DNA from: Ruminococcus sp. Phil15
GTDB lineage: Bacteria; Bacillota; Clostridia; Oscillospirales; Ruminococcaceae
DNA: 39,602 nucleotides
Reading direction: 5' to 3'
Assembly: GCA_001940995.1 (NCBI GenBank)
Contig: MSHC01000047.1
Coordinates: forward strand, 52,954 to 92,555
Positions 16,003 through 25,660 of this stretch are shown here, piece after piece (position 1 is the first letter of the stretch; every line of letters begins with the position of its first letter). The position numbers were made by a program, and so were the translations under genes. Under the pieces are notes generated by a model that saw nothing but the letters and a program-made list of their open reading frames with translations, searched no databases and had not been told where the DNA came from.

Positions 16003-17029
16003 CAACGGAACACTTTTAATAACCGGGGGAACAGGCTCGTTCGGAAATACAGTATTGCGTCATTTTTTGAATTCAGATATCGGTGAAATTCGTATTTTTT
16101 CAAGAGATGAAAAAAAACAGGATGACATGAGACACGAACTGCAAGCGGATTATTCTGAATCTTATGACAAGGTGAAATTTTATATTGGCAATGTCCGTGA
16201 CCGAGATTCACTTGCGGACGCAATGCAAGGTGTGGACTATGTATTCCATGCCGCTGCTCTAAAGGAAGTTCCATCTTGTGAATTTTTTCCAATGGAAGCA
16301 TATAAAACAAATGTGGAGGGAACTAATAACATAGTTCAGGCGGCTGTAGCCAATCGAGTAAAATCAGTAGTCCTTTTATCTACGGATAAGGCGGCATATC
16401 CAATCAATGCGATGGGTATAAGCAAGGCTATGGCTGAACGGGTTATTTATTCTAAGGCAAGATATGCAGCGGAGCATGGTACGATACTGTCTTGCACCAG
16501 ATACGGAAATGTGATGTGTAGCCGAGGTTCTGTCATTCCTCTGTTTGTGCAGCAGATTATGAGTGGTCGAGAAATTACAATAACAGACCCCAACATGACT
16601 AGGTTTCTAATGAATCTTGATGAGGCGGTGGATCTTGTTATGTTTGCTTTCAAACATGCAAATCCTGGTGACTTATTTGTTCAGAAGGCGGACGCAAGTA
16701 CCATAGGTGTTTTAGCTAAAGCTGTGCAAAAAATTTTCGGTGATACAGGAACAAGGGTGATTGGACCACGTCATGGCGAAAAGTTGTTTGAAACACTCGT
16801 GACTAGGGAAGAAATGCTCCGTTCTGAAGATATGGGACAGTATTATCGTATAGCGGCGGACAGCCGAGATTTGAATTATGATAAGTTTCTTGTAAATGGC
16901 AATGTGAAATCTCAGGCAGATGTGGAGTATACAAGTAGCAATACGCACTTGTTGGATGTTGATGGCACTGTCGAGAAAATTATGGGCACTGAATATATCC
17001 AAGATGAATTGAGGAAGATTGGCAAATGA
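15995..17029 (+). CDS. capE: UDP-GlcNAc 4,6-dehydratase/5-epimerase (CapE/FnlA/WbjB type)
   Basis: A soluble SDR (344 aa) predicted to dehydrate UDP-GlcNAc and invert C5, giving the UDP-4-keto-6-deoxy-L-hexosamine used for L-FucNAc or L-RhaNAc/L-QuiNAc. The NADP loop is TGGTGSFG (10-17). The active site reads STDKAAYPINAMGISK with D131, K132, M140 and K144, the Met variant seen in CapE. The short soluble form separates it from the membrane-bound CapD/PglF protein at 32389. It overlaps the glf stop, and its own stop overlaps the next ATG (ATGA). The following RmlD-like reductase is the expected partner. Confidence 0.9.
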   Translation: MFNNGTLLITGGTGSFGNTVLRHFLNSDIGEIRIFSRDEKKQDDMRHELQADYSESYDKVKFYIGNVRDRDSLADAMQGVDYVFHAAALKEVPSCEFFPMEAYKTNVEGTNNIVQAAVANRVKSVVLLSTDKAAYPINAMGISKAMAERVIYSKARYAAEHGTILSCTRYGNVMCSRGSVIPLFVQQIMSGREITITDPNMTRFLMNLDEAVDLVMFAFKHANPGDLFVQKADASTIGVLAKAVQKIFGDTGTRVIGPRHGEKLFETLVTREEMLRSEDMGQYYRIAADSRDLNYDKFLVNGNVKSQADVEYTSSNTHLLDVDGTVEKIMGTEYIQDELRKIGK

Positions 17030-17880
17030 AAGTATTAGTACTCGGATGCAATGGTATGGCTGGTCACTTGATTAGCCTTTATTTGCAAGAAAAAGGACAT
17101 GATGTTCTTGGCTTTGCTCGAACAAAATCTGCATTAGTTAACTCGGTTACGGGTGATGCGATGGATTCGGATTTTATTCGAGACCTTGTATGCGATAATG
17201 GATTTGATAGTGTCATTAATTGCATTGGTCTCTTGAACCAGTTTGCAGACAACAATATGGCAGATGCGGTATACATAAACAGCTATCTCCCACATTTTCT
17301 TGCTCAGATTACGGAGGGTATGGACACACAAGTAATCCACATGAGCACAGACTGTGTGTTCAGCGGAGAGCGAGGTCTGTATACAGAAGACGATCTCAGG
17401 GACGGAGGGACATTTTATGATCGTTCCAAAGCGTTAGGAGAATTGGATGATAATAAGAACTTGACATTGCGCCAGTCCATTGTCGGTCCGGATATTAAGA
17501 GTAATGGCATTGGGCTTCTAAATTGGTTTATGCAACAACAGGGCAGTGTAAATGGGTTTACTGGAGTGATATGGACAGGACAGACAACTCTTCAACTTGC
17601 TAAAACGATGGAAATTGCTATTAAGGAAAGGGTTTATGGCCTCTACAATATGGTACCGGATACGTCGATTTCAAAATATGATTTGTTGAGATTGTTCAGC
17701 AAATATATGAGAAATGATAAGATTGATATTATTCCATGTGACAAGATTGCAGCAGATAAGTCCCTTAAACGTACACATTGGAATTTTGAATACAGAATTC
17801 CGGATTATGAAAAAATGGTGTCTGAACTGGCGATATGGATGAGAGAACATAAGAAATTATATCCGCATTATGACATATAG
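17026..17880 (+). CDS. RmlD-like NDP-sugar 4-reductase
   Basis: A 284-aa extended SDR of the RmlD substrate-binding family. The NADP loop GCNGMAG is at 7-13; STDCVFSG and the catalytic YxxxK (YDRSK) follow. It lacks the extra C-terminal cupin of CapF/FnlB (about 370 aa), so it resembles WbvR, the reductase of the L-RhaNAc/L-QuiNAc route, more than the L-FucNAc reductase. With the upstream CapE-like enzyme it probably yields UDP-2-acetamido-2,6-dideoxy-L-mannose (L-RhaNAc). No WecB-type C2 epimerase is in the window. A 107-bp gap follows, with no gene or clear terminator. Confidence 0.85.
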   Translation: MKVLVLGCNGMAGHLISLYLQEKGHDVLGFARTKSALVNSVTGDAMDSDFIRDLVCDNGFDSVINCIGLLNQFADNNMADAVYINSYLPHFLAQITEGMDTQVIHMSTDCVFSGERGLYTEDDLRDGGTFYDRSKALGELDDNKNLTLRQSIVGPDIKSNGIGLLNWFMQQQGSVNGFTGVIWTGQTTLQLAKTMEIAIKERVYGLYNMVPDTSISKYDLLRLFSKYMRNDKIDIIPCDKIAADKSLKRTHWNFEYRIPDYEKMVSELAIWMREHKKLYPHYDI

Positions 17881-17987
17881 TGGATACTACGAAATACTGT
17901 GAAATAGAGTAATTGATAGAAATCAGTATTACATTATTTTCGGTACACAGACTTATTGAAATTAATAGAAAAGGAAAGGTTGACAAT

Positions 17988-18704
17988 ATGGCTAATATAG
18001 GATTATTAATCGCCGGAGGATCTGGCAATCGTATGCATCAGGATATCCCTAAACAATTTATCACGGTGAATGAACGACCTGTTATCGTGTACACATTAGA
18101 AGCTTTTGAAAAACACCCAGAAATCGATGCAATCGCAGTTGTGTGTATTGAGGGATGGGAGCAGGTTCTTTGGGCATATGCGAAACAGTTTAACATTACA
18201 AAACTGCAGCATGTGATTCCAGGTGGAAAGAACGGTCAAGATTCAATTCGTAATGGCGTATACGAGCTTGAAAAGCATTTTGATAAGGAAGATATCGTTT
18301 TGATTCATGATGCAATTCGTCCGATGGTAAGTGCGGAAATAATAAGTGACAACATTAGAGTCGCCAGAGAGTTTGGTAACGCTATAACAGTTATTCCATG
18401 TGCGGAAGCGATGATGCAAACAGAAAATGGTGTTGTTTCTGTTGGTTCCTATCCGCGCGACAAGTTGAAAAGAACTCAAACTCCGCAGGCATTCCATATA
18501 GGTGATATTTGTGATCTGCATAAGAGGGCTCTGAAGGCAGGAATTACTAACTCTGTAGCATCCTGCACTTTGATGATTGAAATGGGCGAACAGGTTTATT
18601 TCTCCTTTGGTTCTGAGAAAAATATAAAGCTGACAACAGTGGAAGATATAGATATTTTCAAGGCACTTTTAGTGGCGAAGCGATCTGATTGGCTAAAGGA
18701 TTAA
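17988..18704 (+). CDS. IspD/TarI-like cytidylyltransferase
   Basis: A 238-aa nucleotidyltransferase that should make a CDP-activated alditol or other alcohol phosphate. The signature AGGSGNRMHQDIPKQF is at residues 8-23, with HDAIRPM near 105 and TQTPQAFH near 165. It could be IspD of the MEP isoprenoid pathway, but it sits in a polysaccharide operon next to an SDR, an AraD-type epimerase and LicD, which favours a TarI-like (CDP-ribitol or related CDP-pentitol) role. The start is ATG 17988 with AAAAGGAAAGG in front; extension to 17913 adds residues unlike the family. Confidence 0.85.
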   Translation: MANIGLLIAGGSGNRMHQDIPKQFITVNERPVIVYTLEAFEKHPEIDAIAVVCIEGWEQVLWAYAKQFNITKLQHVIPGGKNGQDSIRNGVYELEKHFDKEDIVLIHDAIRPMVSAEIISDNIRVAREFGNAITVIPCAEAMMQTENGVVSVGSYPRDKLKRTQTPQAFHIGDICDLHKRALKAGITNSVASCTLMIEMGEQVYFSFGSEKNIKLTTVEDIDIFKALLVAKRSDWLKD

Positions 18705-18708
18705 AACA

Positions 18709-19767
18709 ATGAGTATTTATGATAGTAAACTATGGATTTCTGACTTGGATGAAAGTATAGATATTCTCCCTGAATTAGGTGAAATAGCAGGGAAGAACAT
18801 TATGATCACAGGCTGTACTGGACTTATCTGTTCAGCAGTTATTGATGTCATTATTCGCTGGAATGAGACACATGATACGCAAATAATCACAATTCTAGCA
18901 GCGGGCAGAAATGAAGAGAGAATACGGAAGAGATTTACACCTTATGACGCAGAGCATTGGTTTAAAATAGTTCCATTTGATGCGGCTTCTCTTAATAACA
19001 GCTTGGATATTCCGTGTGATTATATTATTCATGGAGCAAGTAACGCATCTCCGAATAAGATTGTCAAAGAGCCAGTTGAAACAATGCTCAGCAATTTTTG
19101 GGGAATGAAAATGCTTTTGGACTATGCAAAAAACAATTCAGTCAAAAGAGTTCTGTACATATCCAGTTCTGAAGTTTATGGAAAAAAAAATGACGACAAG
19201 CCCTATCATAACGATGAATATGGTTACATAGATCTGCTCAACCCCCGAAATTCATATTCAGTAGGGAAACGTGCTACGGAGACGCTATGTGCTGCATATG
19301 CCGATGAATACGGTGTTGACTCGGTGATTATTCGTCCTGGGCACATATATGGACCTACGGCTTTGGAATCAGATAATCGTGTATCCTCTGCATGGGCATA
19401 TGCAGTTGCACATGGAGAGAATGTTGTCATGAAGAGCGATGGAGCGCAGATTCGGAGTTATTGTTACTGTTTGGATAGTGCAACGGCTATTCTCAAGGCG
19501 TTAATAAGAGGAGTAACAATCCATGCATATAACGTATCAAACCCGAACTCTATTGTCACAATTCGTGATATGGCTGAGATTTTGGTGAAATCCTCGGGGG
19601 TGGAATTAATATTGGAGTTTCCGACTGCCGAAGAAAAGAAGGGTTTTAATCCAATGAGTAATTCATCATTGGATAGCACTGAGCTACTCTCACTTGGCTG
19701 GAGGGGATTATTTGATGCAGAACGCGGTTTTTCTCACACAGTCAAAATATTGAAAGAATTAAATTAA
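18709..19767 (+). CDS. NAD-dependent epimerase/dehydratase family SDR
   Basis: An extended SDR (352 aa), substrate unknown. The Rossmann loop reads TGCTGLICS (34-42), with Cys in place of the third Gly of GxxGxxG. The catalytic YxxxK is YSVGK (Y183, K187), with SSSEVYG (152-158) supplying the Ser. RPGHIYGP near 205 is typical of dTDP-glucose dehydratase/UDP-glucose epimerase relatives. It follows the cytidylyltransferase by 4 bases and precedes the AraD gene by 13. Reduction or oxidation of a pentose phosphate or CDP-linked sugar is an inference from that context. Confidence 0.83.
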   Translation: MSIYDSKLWISDLDESIDILPELGEIAGKNIMITGCTGLICSAVIDVIIRWNETHDTQIITILAAGRNEERIRKRFTPYDAEHWFKIVPFDAASLNNSLDIPCDYIIHGASNASPNKIVKEPVETMLSNFWGMKMLLDYAKNNSVKRVLYISSSEVYGKKNDDKPYHNDEYGYIDLLNPRNSYSVGKRATETLCAAYADEYGVDSVIIRPGHIYGPTALESDNRVSSAWAYAVAHGENVVMKSDGAQIRSYCYCLDSATAILKALIRGVTIHAYNVSNPNSIVTIRDMAEILVKSSGVELILEFPTAEEKKGFNPMSNSSLDSTELLSLGWRGLFDAERGFSHTVKILKELN

Positions 19768-19780
19768 CAGAGGTTCAGTG

Positions 19781-20482
19781 ATGTTGGAAGAATTAAAAAA
19801 ACAAGTTTGCGATGCTAATCTTGAGTTAGTGAGACGCGGAGTGGTAATTTACACTTGGGGCAATGTAAGTGGGATTGACCGAGAAAAAGGTCTTGTTGTA
19901 ATCAAACCATCTGGTGTGGATTATGATGAAATGAATCCGGAAGATATGGTGGTGGTCGATCTAGGTACGGGAGAAGCTGTTGAGGGACGCTATAAACCAT
20001 CATCAGATACGCCTACTCATCTAGAATTATATAGAGCATTCCAGTCAATCGGTGGCATTACACACACTCATTCTATCAATGCAGTATCTTTTGCACAGGC
20101 TGGAATTGACATTCCGGCACTCGGGACAACTCATGCAGATTATTTCTATGGATCAATTCCTTGTACAAGAGAGCTGACGAATGAAGAAGTTGAAGGTGCC
20201 TATGAGCTGAACACAGGAAAAGTTATTGTGGAATGTATCAAGAAACGACAGATTGAGCCAATGGCGGTGCCAGGAATATTGGTGAGTCATCATGGTCCAT
20301 TCAGTTGGGGAAAAGATGCTGCATCGTCGGTATACCATGCTGTTGTGATGGATGTTGCGGCAGAAATGGCATTAAAGACACTACTGCTTAACTCAAAATC
20401 GAATATGGCACAGTATATTTTAGACAAGCATTATATGAGAAAGCATGGTCCGAATGCTTATTATGGACAGGAGAAAGAGTAA
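19781..20482 (+). CDS. araD: L-ribulose-5-phosphate 4-epimerase-like class II aldolase
   Basis: Interconverts L-ribulose-5-phosphate and D-xylulose-5-phosphate in characterised relatives, through a zinc-dependent retro-aldol. Counted from ATG 19781 (233 aa), D76, H95, H97, D120, E142 and H171 fall at the positions known for the E. coli AraD metal and catalytic residues, so the enzyme looks active. AGAGG precedes this ATG by 7 nt; a GTG directly before it would add one residue. No arabinose genes are nearby. Its place between an SDR and LicD suggests that it supplies a pentulose phosphate for a CDP-pentitol. The next ATG starts right after its stop. Confidence 0.9.
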   Translation: MLEELKKQVCDANLELVRRGVVIYTWGNVSGIDREKGLVVIKPSGVDYDEMNPEDMVVVDLGTGEAVEGRYKPSSDTPTHLELYRAFQSIGGITHTHSINAVSFAQAGIDIPALGTTHADYFYGSIPCTRELTNEEVEGAYELNTGKVIVECIKKRQIEPMAVPGILVSHHGPFSWGKDAASSVYHAVVMDVAAEMALKTLLLNSKSNMAQYILDKHYMRKHGPNAYYGQEKE

Positions 20483-21316
20483 ATGAGCGACATTGAAGCG
20501 AACAAAGCAAAAGTGAAGAAGATGCAAACTGTTATCTATGAGATGATGTGCGTCATTGATGACTTTTGTAAAGAAAATAATATTATGTATTTCCTGTCGG
20601 GAGGAACATGCTTGGGTGCCGTTCGACATAAAGGATTTATTCCGTGGGATGATGATGCAGATTTGATGATGCCTAGAAAGGACTATCAAAAGTTTATAAA
20701 ACTATTCTCTGAGAATCATCCTGAACAATATGGCTTAGGAGCACTGGAAATCGATAAAGAGTGGAAAACAAAGCATGTTAAAGTATGGGATAAAAGAACA
20801 CGATTGAAAAATGAGCTTATAGGTGCTAAGGAAATTGGGGTTTTTATTGATATCTTGCCAATTGATGGGTTGCCGGAGAATTTCTTAATAAGAAAACTGC
20901 ATTACAAATATTCCAAGGTTATATGTGCGTTGGGAAATTCTTGTATCAGAAGCCGCTTTAATGAGAAAGAAGATTACATAGCAATAAAACAAATTGTGCA
21001 TTTTATCACGCGGCATATGGATTCTCGTTTCTTTTTTAAATGGTTGAATGGCAATGCAAGTAAGTACACATTTGATAAATGCAAATATGTGGGTGCTATA
21101 TTAGCAGAACACTATGGAGAACGAGAAACGATATTGCGAGAATTAATGAGCCAAGCGGTTTATTTACAATTTGAGGGAAGAAAATTTCCTGTTCCAGTAG
21201 GATATGATATTTATCTTACTAATCTATATGGAGACTATATGAAGATTCCCAAAGATGCAGAAGAAAAAGGGTTTGTTCATTTGGATGATGTGACTGTAGA
21301 ACTGTTTGAGTATTAA
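20483..21316 (+). CDS. LicD family phosphotransferase
   Basis: Transfers a phospho-alcohol from a CDP donor to a glycan; LicD itself uses CDP-choline, while fukutin-related members use CDP-ribitol. In the 277-aa product the hallmark SGGTCLGAVRHKGFIPWDDD holds the metal-binding acidic cluster (near 40-60), followed by DADLMMPRKDY and FIDILPIDG. No choline uptake or kinase genes (LicB/LicA) are near, whereas a cytidylyltransferase and an AraD-type epimerase are, so a pentitol-phosphate donor is more likely here. No signal peptide is visible. The gene begins immediately after the araD stop. Confidence 0.92.
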   Translation: MSDIEANKAKVKKMQTVIYEMMCVIDDFCKENNIMYFLSGGTCLGAVRHKGFIPWDDDADLMMPRKDYQKFIKLFSENHPEQYGLGALEIDKEWKTKHVKVWDKRTRLKNELIGAKEIGVFIDILPIDGLPENFLIRKLHYKYSKVICALGNSCIRSRFNEKEDYIAIKQIVHFITRHMDSRFFFKWLNGNASKYTFDKCKYVGAILAEHYGERETILRELMSQAVYLQFEGRKFPVPVGYDIYLTNLYGDYMKIPKDAEEKGFVHLDDVTVELFEY

Positions 21317-21353
21317 TTTGGTTTGAGTTCGATGAGGAGATAGGTTAGATGCT

Positions 21354-22496
21354 ATGAAAGTGTGCTTTGTTGCTTATTATGCAAAATCATTGGCTGGAGC
21401 AGAGAAGTCTTTACTTAGCCTGATGAAAAGAATGATGGAAAAAGACATACAATTAGTGCTTGTTTGCGATAGAACGTGCCAGCTAACAAGTGAAGCTGAA
21501 AAACTTGGCATTAAAACAAAAATAATACCGGTTAAACCATATGTATACCCGCGAAATCTAATTAATTCTAGAACATATTTGGCATATGTAGCTAAAAGAA
21601 TGCTGAATAAGATATATCATAAGGAAATGTATTCGTTTCTGAAAACTGAAAATGTTGATTTGATGCATATTAACAGCACACTGACTTGCTATGAGTGGGC
21701 TGCAGTTGCCGATAAGCATAATATTCCGTATGTATGGCATTTGCGCGAGTTCCTCGGATTAGACCACAATAATGAGATTATTGGTAAGAAATATTTTATC
21801 TCTTTGATTCAAAAAGCTAAGAATGTAATAGCGATTTCTGAGGCCATAAAGAATTATTGGAGTCCAATCATACAACGGAGAATTGAAGTTGTTTATAATG
21901 GTTTAGAAATAGAGAATTACTATCAACAGAATGACCATTCTTTCGATAGAGAAAACATTCAGTGCATTATTACAGGAAGAGTTGTCGAAGGTAAAGGGCA
22001 AATGGATGCAGTTAAGGCGATTAGTCACCTTAGGGATAAAGGTATTACCAATGTCAGATTGACAATCGTAGGATATAGAGGTGAAAGTGAGTATGAGTTA
22101 AAAATTAAATACTATATTGCTGATAATCACTTAGAGGAATACGTAAAATTAGTCGATTTTACATCAGATGTGAAACCATTATTGAAAAAAAGCGATATTG
22201 GTTTAGTGTGTTCTAAAGCAGAGGCATTTGGGAGGATAACGATAGAATATATGCTGTCTGGTTTATTCGTCATCGGTTCTAATTCGGGTGGGACCCCTGA
22301 ATTGATTAAAGAAGGTATCAATGGGGTTCTTTATAGTTCTGGCGATGTCAGTAACTTGGCCGACAGAATAGAGTGGGTGCTTCGTAATATAGGTGAAGCA
22401 AAACTCATTGCAAAAAGGGGACAAATCATTGCCGCTGAGAAATTTAGCATGGAAAGAACATCCAATAAAGTGTTAGATATATATAAAAATATCTAA
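21354..22496 (+). CDS. Glycosyltransferase family 4
   Basis: A retaining GT-B glycosyltransferase (380 aa) that extends the lipid-linked repeat unit at the cytoplasmic face. The N-terminal domain begins VCFVAYYAKSLAGAEKSL with the acceptor-side GAE motif. The donor domain has VYNGLE, ITGRVVEGKGQ and the E-x7-E motif EAFGRITIE, then GSNSGGTPELI. Sugar specificity cannot be read. It is one of only two or three candidate glycosyltransferases in the cluster, few for the number of sugar pathways present. GAGGAGATAGG precedes the ATG. An AT-rich 132-bp gap follows. Confidence 0.92.
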   Translation: MKVCFVAYYAKSLAGAEKSLLSLMKRMMEKDIQLVLVCDRTCQLTSEAEKLGIKTKIIPVKPYVYPRNLINSRTYLAYVAKRMLNKIYHKEMYSFLKTENVDLMHINSTLTCYEWAAVADKHNIPYVWHLREFLGLDHNNEIIGKKYFISLIQKAKNVIAISEAIKNYWSPIIQRRIEVVYNGLEIENYYQQNDHSFDRENIQCIITGRVVEGKGQMDAVKAISHLRDKGITNVRLTIVGYRGESEYELKIKYYIADNHLEEYVKLVDFTSDVKPLLKKSDIGLVCSKAEAFGRITIEYMLSGLFVIGSNSGGTPELIKEGINGVLYSSGDVSNLADRIEWVLRNIGEAKLIAKRGQIIAAEKFSMERTSNKVLDIYKNI

Positions 22497-22628
22497 AAAT
22501 CTGATAATGAGTGTTCAGTGTGTCAGGGTTATGTTAAATAACAAATTGGTTTTCGAAATAATTTATTAACATTTCTTAAAATCAGCAGAAAAAACAAGAA
22601 GACTGTATAACAGTATCGAGAGGTTGTC

Positions 22629-23864
22629 ATGAGAAATTTATCAAAAGGGATTAAGATGCCAAATAGTGTGTTGAAAGTTACACCTTCTTTATTAATTGGT
22701 CTTTCTGAATTTGCTTTTTTAATCAGACCATCTGTGGTCAATAGTTCAATAGTTGCATCATATTCGCTTTTTAAATTACTTGTTGTAATTCTTAATGCGT
22801 TAATTATCGTCCCCTTAGTTTTGTACGCATTAGTTAAAATTAAAAGTATAGCAAAATTTGATATACTGTTTTTAATTGTATTCAATTGTTTGTTTTTTTT
22901 GCTTACACTGTGGATTAATCCTTCATATGATAGACTTTACTTTGACAGTCATACTTTTAATGGCGGAAGTATGGATATCTATTCGAAGATATTTAATTTA
23001 TATAGTTCTGCTTTCGTGGGTTATGTATTGGTTAGAGTCGATGGCGATAATGAACATTTTTGTAATGTGTTGGTGCTTTCATGTAGAGTAAAATTCTTCA
23101 TATCATTTTGGCAATTTAGTTTACAGGAAGATTACATGTCATTTGGCTATGAGATGGCAATGATTGCAATCATTTTGCTTGCATCATATTTTGTTCAAAG
23201 GAAAAAAGTGGATTTAGTTTTCTCTGTTTTGAGTATAATTGAAGCTGTCTTGTTCGGCAGCCGTGGTAGTATTTGGGGATTTTTTGTTTATTTTGTTTTT
23301 GTTTCTTTTGTTATAGAAAAGAAAGTAATTACTTGGAAAAAAACTGTACTTATATTGACAGTAATTATATCCTATATTTTCTTATCTTCGAATTCTTTTG
23401 TGATGTGGCTCTTAGCCAAACTTGATGCGAAAAATTTGTTTTCACGTTCTCTTCAAATATTTATTTCAGGAGATTATGCGATCGACTCCGCAAGATCTAA
23501 TATATGGCAGAAATGTATCTCGGCTATTAGAAATCATAATATATTTTATGGGTATGGTGCATATGGAGACAGAGCTGTATTATGGAATGGCAATTATTAT
23601 GCACATAATATAATTCTTGAAGTGATTTTGACTTTTGGACTATTTTTCGGGATTATTTTTATTGGAATATTCATATACTATTTACTCTGTGCATATAAGA
23701 AGAGTGATCTCCCAAATAGACTTTTTATTTCAGCTTGTGCGTGTTATGCATTATGTAGATTGTTCATATCAAGTTCATTTTGGTATGAAAAGATTTTATT
23801 TATACTCATAGCTCTGTGCATTAATAAAGCAAAACAGCGAAATATGCACAAGATTTCTGGATGA
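22629..23864 (+). CDS. wzy: O-antigen/polysaccharide polymerase-like membrane protein
   Basis: A 411-aa protein with roughly ten or eleven hydrophobic helices and a periplasmic-type loop rich in aromatic and charged residues (about 280-330, YGYGAYGDRAVLWNGNYYAHN). The SRGSxxG-like FGSRGSIWGF and the following HNxxLE-like AHNIILE are typical of Wzy/WaaL ligases and polymerases. It should polymerise repeat units outside the membrane. Wzy proteins are poorly conserved, so the call rests on topology, these short motifs and the neighbouring flippase. AGAGGTTGTC precedes the ATG. It has the lowest GC in the cluster. Confidence 0.8.
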   Translation: MRNLSKGIKMPNSVLKVTPSLLIGLSEFAFLIRPSVVNSSIVASYSLFKLLVVILNALIIVPLVLYALVKIKSIAKFDILFLIVFNCLFFLLTLWINPSYDRLYFDSHTFNGGSMDIYSKIFNLYSSAFVGYVLVRVDGDNEHFCNVLVLSCRVKFFISFWQFSLQEDYMSFGYEMAMIAIILLASYFVQRKKVDLVFSVLSIIEAVLFGSRGSIWGFFVYFVFVSFVIEKKVITWKKTVLILTVIISYIFLSSNSFVMWLLAKLDAKNLFSRSLQIFISGDYAIDSARSNIWQKCISAIRNHNIFYGYGAYGDRAVLWNGNYYAHNIILEVILTFGLFFGIIFIGIFIYYLLCAYKKSDLPNRLFISACACYALCRLFISSSFWYEKILFILIALCINKAKQRNMHKISG

Positions 23865-24052
23865 TGAGACAGCGAAATTGGATCATGCAGAGCTTTAAAA
23901 GCAAAGTGAGAGGAAGCACCGATTGCCGGGCGGTCACGTCTAGTGATGATATTTTGTGAATGTACTCTAACATGAAATATATGAAAGAAAACACCTTGAT
24001 GGTGCATTTGTTTTTGCCTGACCTTATTAAATAGAGAAGTGATAGGAGAAGG

Positions 24053-25489
24053 ATGTTGAAAAAATCTAATGTTATTAATAATTTTATATATAGTTCAGTA
24101 TACCAAGTATTGCTTATAATCCTGCCATTGATAACTGCTCCATATATTTTTCGCGTTTTGGGGGCAAATGGAGTAGGAACCTTTTCATATACATATTCAA
24201 TTGCGAATTGCCTTGCTCTTGTTGGTATGCTTGGTGTAAATAATTATGGAAATAGAACGATAGCATCGCTACAAAATGATAGACAAAATAGAAGCAAAGC
24301 CTTTTGGAATATACTAACGGTGCAAATATTAGCAACCGTTTCTATGGTAGTTGTTTACTTTATTTATCTAATATTGTTTTGCCCAACAACATATCGTTTG
24401 GTTTCATACATACAAATTTTTACGGTGATAGCCTCTTTTGTTGACATTAACTGGTTTTTTTTCGGAATGGAGAAATTTAAGATTACAGTTACAAGAAATG
24501 TTTTCGTTCGTTTGATTACGGTTATTGCCATTTTTGCTTTTGTTAAAAATTCCTCGCAAGTGTGGTTGTATACACTATTGATGGTAGGCGGACATTTTAT
24601 CAGCAATCTAATAGTTTGGCCTTTTATAAAAAAAGAAATAGACTTTGTTAAACCTAGTTTCTCAGAGATGAAACTGCATTTCAAACCAATTATAGTGCTT
24701 TTTGTTCCTGTTATTGCGGTTACTCTTTATAACAAGATGGATAAGGTAATGATAGGAGTACTTAGCGATGTAACACAAAATGGTTTTTATGAGTGTGTTG
24801 AAAGGATTATTACTGTTCCAATGGGACTAATAACCGCATTGGGGACAGTAATGCTTCCGCGTATGTCTCATTTGTTTGCAAGTGGAGATGAAGGAAAAAC
24901 GCAAAGGTATATCAGATTGTCGATGGAATTTGTGTGTTTTTTGGGCATTGCACTAACATTCGGCATCGCTGGTATCGCTAATGAATTTTCGCCTGTATTT
25001 TTTGGTGAAGAATTTACATCTGTAGGTTTTTTAGTCGTGCTGATTTCTCCAACTATTTTTTTCAAATGTTGGGCAAATGTGATTCGGACACAGTATTTAA
25101 TTCCATTAAAATATGACAAGCCATATGTAATATCTGTATGGTTCGGTGCGGTTGTTAATCTGATTATTAATTCTGCTTTAATTGGACGATATGGTGCTGC
25201 TGGGGCAGTGATTGGTACAGTTTGTGCCGAGAGTGCTGTAATGATCTACCAAACATGGTTTGTGAGAAAAAAGTTGCCTATCGGAAAATATGTGAATGAT
25301 GGGGTGGTTTATCTCATTCCTGGAATTGTTATGTTTATTGCGGTAAGAATTGTGGGCAACTATTTTGGCGCAAATCTTTTGTCAGTTGTGTTCGAGGTTG
25401 TTGTTGGAGTGCTAGTATATATTGGTTTATGTATTCCTATATTGTTGTCACGACACAGGGAAATAATGAACCACTTTTTGAAAAAATGA
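24053..25489 (+). CDS. wzx: Wzx-type polysaccharide flippase (MATE/MOP superfamily)
   Basis: A 478-aa protein with about 12-14 membrane helices. The N-terminus (NNFIYSSVYQVLLIILPLI, then APYIFRVLGANGVGTFSY) is characteristic of oligosaccharide-lipid flippases (RfbX/PST family). It should move the lipid-linked repeat unit across the membrane for Wzy. GGAGAAGG lies just before the ATG. A 188-bp gap separates it from wzy and holds no convincing gene. The polysaccharide operon proper appears to end here; no clear terminator is seen before the next block. Confidence 0.9.
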   Translation: MLKKSNVINNFIYSSVYQVLLIILPLITAPYIFRVLGANGVGTFSYTYSIANCLALVGMLGVNNYGNRTIASLQNDRQNRSKAFWNILTVQILATVSMVVVYFIYLILFCPTTYRLVSYIQIFTVIASFVDINWFFFGMEKFKITVTRNVFVRLITVIAIFAFVKNSSQVWLYTLLMVGGHFISNLIVWPFIKKEIDFVKPSFSEMKLHFKPIIVLFVPVIAVTLYNKMDKVMIGVLSDVTQNGFYECVERIITVPMGLITALGTVMLPRMSHLFASGDEGKTQRYIRLSMEFVCFLGIALTFGIAGIANEFSPVFFGEEFTSVGFLVVLISPTIFFKCWANVIRTQYLIPLKYDKPYVISVWFGAVVNLIINSALIGRYGAAGAVIGTVCAESAVMIYQTWFVRKKLPIGKYVNDGVVYLIPGIVMFIAVRIVGNYFGANLLSVVFEVVVGVLVYIGLCIPILLSRHREIMNHFLKK

Positions 25490-25660
25490 GAATCTAATGT
25501 TGTATGTCGCAAATATAAAGCACAAGTATGCGTGTGCTTCAATAGGCATTGAATTTTTGAGCTTTCTTGTAAACCATGTACTCTGTGCCCGCAATTGCAG
25601 GTGTGGTGGTTTCTTGTTGGTAGTAAGTAAAGAATATGCAATTTTAGAAGGAACCCTCGA

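Noticed and set aside
17988-18704. IspD of the isoprenoid pathway
   Set aside because: Not excluded, but the operon context with LicD and an AraD-type epimerase favours a TarI-like cytidylyltransferase.
23861-23959. 32-codon ORF starting in the wzy stop codon
   Set aside because: Weak ribosome site and no recognisable pattern; probably spacer or decayed DNA.
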